Shown: piece after piece, positions 17,133 to 24,009 of the stretch
Layout: every line of letters starts with the position of its first letter
Numbering within the stretch: the stretch's first letter is position 1
Assembly (NCBI GenBank): GCA_047630355.1
Contig: JBLHXN010000038.1
Coordinates: 1-28,147, forward strand
Origin: JANQUM01 sp047630355
Lineage (GTDB): Bacteria; Bacteroidota; Bacteroidia; Cytophagales; Spirosomataceae
Length of the DNA: 28,147 nt
Direction: 5' to 3'
Notes under the pieces: generated by a model
Seen by the model: only the letters and a program-made list of their open reading frames with translations
Database searches by the model: none
Told to the model about the DNA's origin: nothing
Translations under genes and position numbers: made by a program

Positions 17133-17816
17133 ACTTCCCATTCCGCCGTCAATACCGATAACCTGTCCGGTTATCCAAGAGCCGTTTTGCGAAAGAAGTA
17201 ACATCACCATTGCGGCAATGTCTGCGGGAGTTCCAACCCTACCAAGTGGGTGGCGTTTACCCGCTGATTCTTTTTTCTCTTCGTTTGACAAAAGACTACC
17301 CGCTAGCGGAGTATCTGTCAAGGAGGGAGCAATTGCGTTAACCCGAATGTTTGAAGCGGCTAACTCAGCGGCTAAAGAACGGGTAAGTCCTTCAATAGCA
17401 CCTTTTGCAACTGAAACCGAACTATGAAAACTCATACCAGTTTGAACAGCAACTGTGCTAAACAAAACGATGGAAGCTGAATCTGCCTTTTTTAAACGTT
17501 TTAGATTTTCCTGAATAACGTGAACCGCACCAAGTACATTTATCTGTAAATCTTTCAGATAATCTGCTGGTTTTAAGCGATTAAATGGTTTCAGGTTTAT
17601 CGTACCAGCAGCGTAAACGATTCCGTCGATGGTGTCTGGTAATGTACTGAAATCAGCACTTTCCATTTCCGTGGCATCAAACGTTATGTGACCGTCCGTT
17701 TCAACGGTTGGTTCGTTACGCGAAGCGGAATAGACGTTATTTCCTTCTTCCTTCAGTTGTTTGGCTACTGCCTCTCCGATTCCGGAAGAAGCACCAATTA
17801 TTAAGTAATTTTTCAA
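17124..17816 (-). CDS. SDR-family protein lacking the catalytic tyrosine
   Basis: This 230-residue Rossmann-fold protein has the nucleotide-binding motif IGASSGIGEAV (7-17), an acidic segment FDATE, the NAG-like YAAGTINL (68-75), N93, and a typical C-terminus (GSWITGQVIGIDGGMGSLK). The active site departs from the SDR rule: the YxxxK motif is V134-S-V-A-K138 within MSFHSSVSVAKGAIEGL, and the usual serine position, 13 residues earlier, is T121 (next to S120). I recall a group of SDRs with FHxxVxxxKGAxEGL, often near photolyase and pterin genes, that share this loss, so it is likely a subfamily trait. It may be a reductase with an altered mechanism, or mainly a binding protein. It lies 32 bases downstream of folE on the same strand, suggesting a pterin connection. 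It overlaps the convergent gene by 9 bases. Confidence 0.85.
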   Translation of the reverse strand: MKNYLIIGASSGIGEAVAKQLKEEGNNVYSASRNEPTVETDGHITFDATEMESADFSTLPDTIDGIVYAAGTINLKPFNRLKPADYLKDLQINVLGAVHVIQENLKRLKKADSASIVLFSTVAVQTGMSFHSSVSVAKGAIEGLTRSLAAELAASNIRVNAIAPSLTDTPLAGSLLSNEEKKESAGKRHPLGRVGTPADIAAMVMLLLSQNGSWITGQVIGIDGGMGSLK

Positions 17817-17848
17817 ATTATTTTTATTTTAACAAGCGGTTGTAAAAC

Positions 17849-18529
17849 TCAATTGTTCACGTTCCCGACTTTAACCAGATTCAAAAATTCGTTTCTTTTC
17901 TCAGCACTTTCAAAAATTCCTCCAAAATACGAAGTAATTGTAGAGCTTGTTTGATCTTTTACTCCCCGCATAGATACACATTGATGGTCAGCGTGAATTA
18001 CCACAGCAACATCTTCCGTATCCAAGGCATCTTTTAGGGCAATTGCAATTTGATTTGTTAAACGCTCTTGTACTTGCGGACGACGGGCGAAATAATCAAC
18101 AATCCGATGCAATTTTGAAAGCCCGATAACTTTACCTGAAGAAACGTAACCGATATGAGCAAATCCAATAATGGGAACAAAGTGATGTTCGCAATTCGAA
18201 TAAAGCTTAATATCTTTCTCAACCAAGATTTCGTTATATTTATAACTATTCTCAAAGAGTGTGATAGCCGGTTTGTTATCTGGATTTAGTCCACTAAAGA
18301 GTTCTTTAACGTACATTTTAGCAACTCTTTTCGGGGTTCCTTTCAAACTATCGTCTTGAAGATCAAGACCGAGAATATTCATAATTTCCTTAAAATGTCT
18401 GGCGATACCTTCGATTTTAGCATCGTCATCGAGTTCGAATGCGTTATTTCTTATCGGGGTTTCGTTTGAAATTGAGAAGTGGCTTTCTCCAATTTCTTCT
18501 TCTGTATTTATATCGTTGGTTTTATTCAC
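17849..18529 (-). CDS. folE: GTP cyclohydrolase I
   Basis: The 226-residue enzyme converts GTP to 7,8-dihydroneopterin triphosphate, the first step to tetrahydrofolate and other pterins. Zinc ligands are visible at C113 and H116 (SNCEHHFVPIIG) and C184 (HADHQCVSMRGV). LHRIVDYFARRPQVQERLT (140-158) and the DDSLKGTPKRVAKMY region complete the family pattern. The first ~35 residues are an acidic extension typical of many non-enteric FolE proteins. The start is GTG: the codon immediately before it is an in-frame TAA, and the first downstream ATG (residue 50) would cut into the domain. The gene is divergent from the acetyl-CoA acetyltransferase gene and upstream of the SDR gene, with a 32-base gap. 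Confidence 0.96.
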   Translation of the reverse strand: MNKTNDINTEEEIGESHFSISNETPIRNNAFELDDDAKIEGIARHFKEIMNILGLDLQDDSLKGTPKRVAKMYVKELFSGLNPDNKPAITLFENSYKYNEILVEKDIKLYSNCEHHFVPIIGFAHIGYVSSGKVIGLSKLHRIVDYFARRPQVQERLTNQIAIALKDALDTEDVAVVIHADHQCVSMRGVKDQTSSTITSYFGGIFESAEKRNEFLNLVKVGNVNN

Positions 18530-18604
18530 TTAAACGTAATTGTAATTTATAAATATTCGTAAACATGAGAAACACGTACTAACCGTTTTTAATTCTTTTT
18601 TCGT

Positions 18605-18612
18605 TACTTTTG
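18605..18612 (+). promoter_or_regulatory. Candidate -7 element for the acetyl-CoA acetyltransferase gene
   Basis: TACTTTTG matches the Bacteroidota -7 consensus TAnnTTTG and ends 38 bases before the ATG, in the 121-base gap between divergent genes. No clear TTG is found at the expected -33 position, so the call rests on one element. Confidence 0.35.
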
Positions 18613-18650
18613 AATGCAAAAATCTAACACTTTGTTAAAACGTCATTAGA

Positions 18651-19829
18651 ATGAAAAATGTTTTTATTGTAGCCGCAAAACGTACGCCAATTGGTAGTTT
18701 TGGGGGTCAATTTGTCGGCACTTCTGCCGTTGACTTAGGTGTCACAGCAGTTAAGAGTATTATTGATGAATATAAAATTCCTGCCAATGCAGTTGACGAA
18801 TTGTTCTTCGGCCACGTTTGTCAGGCAAATGCCGGACAAGCTCCCGCCCGACAAGTAGTCATCAAATCGGGAATTTCTGATAAAACTCCGGCAACGACGG
18901 TAAATAAAGTATGTGCATCCGGTATGAAAAGTGTGGTCTTCGGAGCACAGTCAATTCAACTTGGACAATCTGATGTGGTAGTAGCGGGCGGAATGGAGAA
19001 CATGTCGCAAATTCCGTTCTATTTAGGAAAAGCAAGATATGGTTATGGCTTCGGGAATGGCGAGCTGATCGATGGCTTGTCTAAAGACGGCTTAACAGAC
19101 GTTTATCACACGCAACCAATGGGCTGCTTCGCTGATGCCACCGCTGAGAAATACGGACTTTCCCGCGAGCAGCAAGACAAATACGCCATCGAGTCTTACA
19201 AAAGAGCAGCGAAAGCAAACGGCAACGGTTCTTTCAAAAATGAAATTGTCCCCGTAGAAATTAAAGATAGAAAAGGGAACATAACTATTATTTCGGAAGA
19301 CGAAGAGTTTAAAAAAGTCAAGTTTGAAAAAATTCCGACATTGCGTCCGGTTTTTTCGAAAGACGGAACGGTTACTGCTGCAAACGCTTCCACAATAAAC
19401 GACGGTGCCGCCGCACTTTTACTTGTTTCGGAAGAAGCTTTGGAAAAGTACAATCTCAAACCGTTGGCAAAAATAGTTAGTTACGCTGATGCCGCCCACG
19501 AACCTGAATGGTTTACGACCGCTCCGGTTGAATCAACAAAAAAGGCGTTGGAAAGAGCCAGTATGAAAATATCGGACATAGAATATTTTGAAGTCAACGA
19601 AGCATTTTCAGCCGTGCCGATGGCATTCGCCAAGTCTTTCGACGTATCGCACGAAAAAATGAATGTTTTAGGCGGAGCTGTCTCTTTAGGACATCCTCTC
19701 GGTTGTTCAGGTGCCAGAATCTTAGTGACACTTTTAAATGTATTGACCATAAACGACGCCAAGTACGGATTAGCTGCCATCTGTAACGGCGGCGGCGGAG
19801 CAAGTTCGATGATTATTGAAAGGCTTTAA
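18651..19829 (+). CDS. Acetyl-CoA C-acetyltransferase (thiolase)
   Basis: The 392-residue enzyme condenses two acetyl-CoA to acetoacetyl-CoA, or carries out the reverse cleavage. All catalytic parts are present: nucleophile C88 in VNKVCASGMKSV, the NEAF motif near residue 320, H348 in LGHPLGCSGA, and the second cysteine C378 in CNGGGGASS. The N-terminus (FIVAAKRTPIGSFGG) is standard and the length is typical of tetrameric biosynthetic/degradative thiolases (AtoB/PhaA type). It stands alone on the plus strand between divergent folE and the terminator at 19833-19869, so it is probably a single-gene transcript. It is a useful intact comparison for the altered thiolase-like protein at the right edge. 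Confidence 0.93.
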   Translation: MKNVFIVAAKRTPIGSFGGQFVGTSAVDLGVTAVKSIIDEYKIPANAVDELFFGHVCQANAGQAPARQVVIKSGISDKTPATTVNKVCASGMKSVVFGAQSIQLGQSDVVVAGGMENMSQIPFYLGKARYGYGFGNGELIDGLSKDGLTDVYHTQPMGCFADATAEKYGLSREQQDKYAIESYKRAAKANGNGSFKNEIVPVEIKDRKGNITIISEDEEFKKVKFEKIPTLRPVFSKDGTVTAANASTINDGAAALLLVSEEALEKYNLKPLAKIVSYADAAHEPEWFTTAPVESTKKALERASMKISDIEYFEVNEAFSAVPMAFAKSFDVSHEKMNVLGGAVSLGHPLGCSGARILVTLLNVLTINDAKYGLAAICNGGGGASSMIIERL

Positions 19830-19832
19830 ACA

Positions 19833-19869
19833 AAGAAAAGGAGAAAGTAATTCACTTTCTCCTTTTCTT
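19833..19869. terminator. Perfect 16-bp inverted repeat, bidirectional terminator
   Basis: Arms 19833-19848 and 19854-19869 are perfectly complementary around a 5-base loop. The stem is A/G-rich on one strand, and its T-rich end leads into further T-rich sequence. It lies exactly between the convergent stops of the acetyltransferase gene (19829) and the DUF2911 gene (19885), so it probably ends both transcripts. Confidence 0.85.
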
Positions 19870-19884
19870 ATAAAATCTACTTTT

Positions 19885-20472
19885 TTAAAGTAACATAATC
19901 GGAACCTCAACAACCGTTTTGTCCCAGCTCATCTTTAGGTGAACCATTCCACTCGGTGCTTCGTAAAGAGCAACTGAAAATGCGTCAATCGCATCGTCAA
20001 CTGATGAAGTTGGTACAGTAATCGATGCCACGTCCATTTCCGGGCGGTAAGCGTAAGCACCCCACCCATCCACATCAAGGTTAATCTTTACCGTCCAAGA
20101 ATCTTTAGTGGGTATTGCGTATAGCGTATATCTTCCCGCAGGAACTACATTATCTCCAATCTTCACAGGGGTCAAGAATTGAATTTCAGTTGATTCATTT
20201 GCTCCAATTCGCCATGGTTTGTCAAAAGGGACCAACTCTCCAAAAATTGTCCGGCCAGAAGCCATTGGACGTGAGTAAACAACCCGAATTTTCGGAGTCA
20301 AACTCACTTTCTCTTCGTCAGTCTTGGCGAAAGTTTTGAAAGCAGCTCGGGTCGGATAATAAGCAATATCCAACGAGCTTTTATCAACCTTGGCAAACTC
20401 CTGAGAGTTAGCCGCTGAAAAACTTGTAAACAACACCAATACACTTAAAAGTACATTCTTCATATTTAACAT
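19885..20472 (-). CDS. DUF2911 secreted protein
   Basis: The 195-residue protein has a signal peptide: a basic start, a hydrophobic stretch (about 6-18), and a probable cleavage after FSAANS/Q near residue 23. The mature part shows the DUF2911 pattern: RVVYSRPMASGRTIFGEL (63-80), PFDKPWRIGANESTEI (82-97), VPAGRYTLYAIPTKDSWTV (109-127) and GWGAYAYRPEMD (136-147). These are beta-rich proteins, common in Bacteroidota and of unknown biochemical function. The annotated ATG at 20472 has a second ATG three codons later (MKNVLLSV), which gives an equally good signal peptide. The gene begins 19 bases after the sufB stop, so the two are probably co-transcribed; that does not establish a link to iron-sulfur assembly. 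Confidence 0.85.
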   Translation of the reverse strand: MLNMKNVLLSVLVLFTSFSAANSQEFAKVDKSSLDIAYYPTRAAFKTFAKTDEEKVSLTPKIRVVYSRPMASGRTIFGELVPFDKPWRIGANESTEIQFLTPVKIGDNVVPAGRYTLYAIPTKDSWTVKINLDVDGWGAYAYRPEMDVASITVPTSSVDDAIDAFSVALYEAPSGMVHLKMSWDKTVVEVPIMLL

Positions 20473-20491
20473 TTATAGTTTAATACTAATT

Positions 20492-21937
20492 TTAACCTAC
20501 CGAACCTTCAAGCGAAATTTCAAGTAGTTTCTGGGCTTCCACTGCAAATTCCATTGGTAGTTTATTAAGAACTTCTTTGGCATAACCGTTCACGATTAAA
20601 GCCACAGCCGCTTCGGTCCCAATTCCTCGCTGGTTGCAATAGAAAAGTTGATCTTCACCAATTTTTGAAGTCGTTGCTTCATGTTCTACAGTAGCGGTTG
20701 GGTTTTTCACCTCAATGTACGGGAACGTGTGGGCTCCACATCTATCACCGAGCAACATTGAATCGCACTGTGAGAAGTTGCGGGCGTTTTCGGCTCTCTT
20801 TGAAATATCAACTAACCCGCGGTACGAATTATGACTTTTTCCCGCCGAGATTCCTTTCGACACAATTCTACTCTTAGTATTTTTTCCTAGATGAGTCATT
20901 TTGGTGCCCGTATCCGCTTGCTGATAATTATTCGTTACAGCTACTGAATAAAATTCACCGATTGAATTATCACCTTTCAGAATTACTGATGGGTATTTCC
21001 AAGTAATTGCCGAACCGGTTTCTACTTGTGTCCAAGAAATTTTGGAGTTATCGCCGAAGCAAATACCTCTTTTGGTAACGAAGTTGTAAACTCCACCTTT
21101 ACCTTCTTTATTTCCGGGATACCAATTCTGAACCGTTGAGTATTTCACTTCTGCACTTTCGTGAGCAAAAATCTCAACTACAGCAGCGTGCAATTGGTTT
21201 TCATCCCGCATTGGAGCGGTGCAACCTTCCAAATAACTTACGTAAGAACCTTCTTCGGCAACAATTAAAGTACGTTCGAATTGTCCGGTCCCAGCTGCAT
21301 TGATTCGGAAGTAAGTTGAAAGCTCCATTGGCGAGCGAACTCCTTTCGGAATATAACAAAAAGAACCATCGGTAAATACCGCAGCATTGAGAGCAGCGTA
21401 AAAGTTATCTTTTACTGGTATAACAGAACTCAGGTATTTCTTAATCAATTCAGGATAATCCTGAATGGCTTCCGACATGGAACAAAAAATGATACCCATT
21501 TCCTTGAGTTGTTTTCTGAAAGTTGTGGCCACCGACACAGAGTCAATTACCGCATCTACCGCAACACCAGAAAGTCGCTCTTGCTCTTTCAAAGATATCC
21601 CCAAACGTTCAAACGTGCGGCGTAATTCGGGATCTACTTCATCCATACTTTCAATAGTCTTCTGCTGTTTTGGAGCAGAATAATATTTGATTGCCTGAAA
21701 GTCAATGGGTTCATAATGAACGTTTGGCCACTTCGGTTCGGTCATTTCTTTCCAGATAGCGAAAGCTTCCAAACGATAGTTCAACATCCATTCTGGTTCG
21801 TTCTTTTTTGCAGATATGAACCTGATTATATTTTCGTCAAGTCCAGGAGGAGCTTCATCAGCTTCAATATCTGTATAAAATCCGTATTTATAATCGGAAG
21901 AGGTTATTTCTTCCAATAATTCCATTTCGGTACTCAT
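20492..21937 (-). CDS. sufB: Fe-S cluster scaffold SufB
   Basis: The 481-residue protein is a full-length SufB, the scaffold on which SufBC2D builds [Fe-S] clusters in the cytoplasm. The N-terminal part (YKYGFYTDIEADEAPPGLDE, then RLEAFAIWKEM) and the beta-helix core (CSMSEAIQDYPELIKKYL, YIPKGVRSPMELSTYFRIN) are canonical. The C-terminal functional region retains CDSMLLGDRCGAHTFPYIE (cysteines at 391 and 400) and SKIGEDQLFYCNQRGI, and ends in LEISLEGSVG. Normally sufB heads or lies in a sufBCDS cluster. Here no sufC, sufD or sufS is present on either side: a lipoprotein gene lies upstream and a DUF2911 gene downstream. The gene itself shows no sign of decay. Confidence 0.95.
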   Translation of the reverse strand: MSTEMELLEEITSSDYKYGFYTDIEADEAPPGLDENIIRFISAKKNEPEWMLNYRLEAFAIWKEMTEPKWPNVHYEPIDFQAIKYYSAPKQQKTIESMDEVDPELRRTFERLGISLKEQERLSGVAVDAVIDSVSVATTFRKQLKEMGIIFCSMSEAIQDYPELIKKYLSSVIPVKDNFYAALNAAVFTDGSFCYIPKGVRSPMELSTYFRINAAGTGQFERTLIVAEEGSYVSYLEGCTAPMRDENQLHAAVVEIFAHESAEVKYSTVQNWYPGNKEGKGGVYNFVTKRGICFGDNSKISWTQVETGSAITWKYPSVILKGDNSIGEFYSVAVTNNYQQADTGTKMTHLGKNTKSRIVSKGISAGKSHNSYRGLVDISKRAENARNFSQCDSMLLGDRCGAHTFPYIEVKNPTATVEHEATTSKIGEDQLFYCNQRGIGTEAAVALIVNGYAKEVLNKLPMEFAVEAQKLLEISLEGSVG

Positions 21938-22024
21938 ACTATTTATTTAAATGTTTTTTGTCTGCTTTAGTAACAAAAACTTTTGCTCGAATGTTCGTGT
22001 GGGCTTACATTAAAAGCTAAATAA

Positions 22025-22501
22025 TCACTCTTGCGACGCAAATTTAACGGTACCCGTATAAGTAGAGCCTTGAAATTCGACTTGTGTCTCGCCACTGAAG
22101 CTTGTGTCACTTATTTCGGTGATATTGAAAACAGCATTATTTATTTCAAATACCGTAAACACGAACCTGTCAACGGAAAGAGTTTTCCCATCCGCAGAAA
22201 TATTCCAGTTAGCACCCTTCACAATTTCGTTTGGGTCACTTACATTACACTTTGTTGCTCCCTCTGTCAAATCGTAGGTATTATTGTTTCGTAGCACAAG
22301 TAGGTTATCCGTTTCACAGGTAGGACGTGAACCTAGTATACTCAGTTTAGACGAAGCTTGAAGAATTATGAATCCTTCAGATAATTTCCACGATTTCTGT
22401 GAATTATTGGTCAGAAGTTCGAGAGAGGATTTAGGTGTTGCATCTTCTTTATTGCAACCCATTGCAAATAGCACAAGTAATAACAGAGGAATTCTTTTCA
22501 T
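22025..22501 (-). CDS. Lipoprotein, lipocalin-like
   Basis: This is a 158-residue lipoprotein: a basic start, a hydrophobic core and the lipobox FAMGC with C16 as the lipidated residue, followed by NKEDATPKSS, a flexible linker. The mature part begins with LLTNNSQKSWKLSEGF, the pattern of small lipocalin-like domains common in Bacteroidota (Lipocalin_4-type). It continues as alternating beta-strand sequence with two cysteines (CETDN and KCNVSD) that could form a disulfide. Function is unknown; the family assignment is from pattern only. It follows lpxB with a 7-base gap, so it is probably in the same transcript. It is likely attached to a membrane on the periplasmic side. Confidence 0.7.
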   Translation of the reverse strand: MKRIPLLLLVLFAMGCNKEDATPKSSLELLTNNSQKSWKLSEGFIILQASSKLSILGSRPTCETDNLLVLRNNNTYDLTEGATKCNVSDPNEIVKGANWNISADGKTLSVDRFVFTVFEINNAVFNITEISDTSFSGETQVEFQGSTYTGTVKFASQE

Positions 22502-22508
22502 TCGTTAA

Positions 22509-23603
22509 TTAGGTATTTAATTCATTAATGATGTGTTCGGCAACTTCCTTGGAAGCATTTTTAGCACCAATTCTTTCCCTGACCAGTTTGTACTTTTGGA
22601 GGGTAGCACTTCTATCTTCAATCAGTTTCCTTAGCGACAAAGATAACCTATTAATATTGAAGTCACGCTGGATTAATTCTTCAACTACTTGATCATCGGC
22701 AATTAAATTCACCAAAGAAATGTACTTTATATTAACGAATAAACGGGCAATAACATACGTCAGCCAAGATGTTTTGAACACAACAATCTGCGGCACATCC
22801 AACATAGCAGTTTCTAACGTAGCGGTTCCTGAAGTAACAATGGCGTAGTCTGCTTCCGCCAGAATCTTATAAAACGAATCATAACGAACGGTGATATTGT
22901 GCTTTTCAGCGACTTCGTACAAATCTTTACCTACTGAACTAACCCCACTAATCACAAATTCAAACTCAGAAAAGCGAGTCTTGAGTTTACACATTTCGGG
23001 TAATATTCCGCTAATTTCACTCGCTCGGCTTCCAGGAATCAAAGCAATTAGTAGCTTTTCTCTAGGATTTGCCTTTTCCTGTTTCTGGCTGTCGATTGAT
23101 TCTAAAATAGGATTTCCGACGTAATGGGTTTCCACACCGTAAGATTCAAAAAATGGTTTTTCGAAAGGAAGAATGATGTAGATTTTCCTGAAAAATGCAC
23201 GAAGTTTGTGCGTACGTTTGCTATTCCACGCCCACGTTTTGGGTGGAATATAATAATGATTCACGAATCCCTTTTGAGCCGACCACTTTCCCATTCTTAG
23301 ATTAAAACCCGAGTAATCCACAAAAAGGATTACATCGGGTTCAAAAGTCGTAATAAGCTCTTTACATTCAGAAAATAGTTTCTTTACGAAAAAGATTCGT
23401 TTAAAAACTTCCCAAAAACCCATCATTGCCAAGGTAGAAGTATCACGCGTAACCTCTACTCCCGCCGCTCGCATGTGATCGCCACCCCACCCAACAATAT
23501 TGACAGAAGGATCGGATTTTAATAGTTCAACACACATTTTTGCGGCGTGCATTTCGCCCGACTTTTCCCCGCAGATAATGAGTAGTTTTTTTTGCTTATC
23601 CAA
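22509..23603 (-). CDS. lpxB: Lipid-A-disaccharide synthase
   Basis: The 364-residue GT19 enzyme joins UDP-2,3-diacylglucosamine and lipid X into the lipid A disaccharide at the inner face of the inner membrane. The protein shows the LpxB start pattern LLIICGEKSGEMHAA (7-21), then GWGGDHMRAAGVE, the conserved acidic residue in VILFVDYSGFNLRMGKW, the PPKTWAWNSKR loop, and the nucleotide-binding LIPGSRASEISGILPEM motif. YAIVTSGTATLETAMLDVP is also characteristic. The start is a TTG at 23603; an in-frame TAG lies three codons upstream and the first ATG falls inside the conserved GE-SG region, so a non-ATG start is required. The 5' end overlaps the upstream pterin synthase gene by 8 bases, indicating coupled translation. 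Confidence 0.94.
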   Translation of the reverse strand: MDKQKKLLIICGEKSGEMHAAKMCVELLKSDPSVNIVGWGGDHMRAAGVEVTRDTSTLAMMGFWEVFKRIFFVKKLFSECKELITTFEPDVILFVDYSGFNLRMGKWSAQKGFVNHYYIPPKTWAWNSKRTHKLRAFFRKIYIILPFEKPFFESYGVETHYVGNPILESIDSQKQEKANPREKLLIALIPGSRASEISGILPEMCKLKTRFSEFEFVISGVSSVGKDLYEVAEKHNITVRYDSFYKILAEADYAIVTSGTATLETAMLDVPQIVVFKTSWLTYVIARLFVNIKYISLVNLIADDQVVEELIQRDFNINRLSLSLRKLIEDRSATLQKYKLVRERIGAKNASKEVAEHIINELNT

Positions 23604-24003
23604 AATATTCTACGCTTTGATTTGGAGTTTCTACCAAACGCAATTTGTGTAATTCAATACCGTACTTGTCCTTCAAAATGGGCTGAATGATATTCCAAAA
23701 TTCATGAACGATATTTTCGGTCGTAGGAAGTATTCCCCGCATAAAATCCACGTCTTCGTTGAAATATTTGTGGTCAACTTTATCAATGATGTTGACTTTC
23801 AGTTCGTCGCTCAATTTTTTCAAGTCCATCACAAAACCTGTTTCAGGATCAATTTCACCTTTAACGGTTGCGTGAAGTTCCCAGTTATGTCCGTGTAAAT
23901 TTGAGCATGGACCGAAAACTTCGAAGTTTTTTTCTTTACTCCACTTAGGATTATAAAGATTGTGGGCGGCGTTAAAAAGCACTCTTCTTGTTATGTAATA
24001 CAT
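23596..24003 (-). CDS. 6-pyruvoyl/6-carboxy-tetrahydropterin synthase (PTPS/QueD family)
   Basis: This 135-residue enzyme acts on 7,8-dihydroneopterin triphosphate, the FolE product. Zinc ligands H14 (FNAAHNLYN), H37 and H39 (LHGHNW) and catalytic C33 (FGPCSNLHGH) are present, as is E125 in VETPNQSVEYFG, which fits the pterin-binding glutamate. GEIDPETGFVMDLKKL (50-65) is a strong family match. The cysteine is found in both QueD (queuosine precursor) and PTPS (tetrahydrobiopterin), so the two roles cannot be separated by sequence alone. The gene is only 6 bases downstream of the TonB-dependent receptor and overlaps lpxB. Other queuosine genes (queC, queE, queF) are not in the window. Confidence 0.9.
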   Translation of the reverse strand: MYYITRRVLFNAAHNLYNPKWSKEKNFEVFGPCSNLHGHNWELHATVKGEIDPETGFVMDLKKLSDELKVNIIDKVDHKYFNEDVDFMRGILPTTENIVHEFWNIIQPILKDKYGIELHKLRLVETPNQSVEYFG

Positions 24004-24009
24004 AATATT

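Noticed and set aside
17114..17147. Possible hairpin (GGCGGA/TCCGCC) at the convergent ceramidase/SDR stops
   Set aside because: Only a 6-bp stem with a 22-base loop and no T run; both arms are coding sequence.
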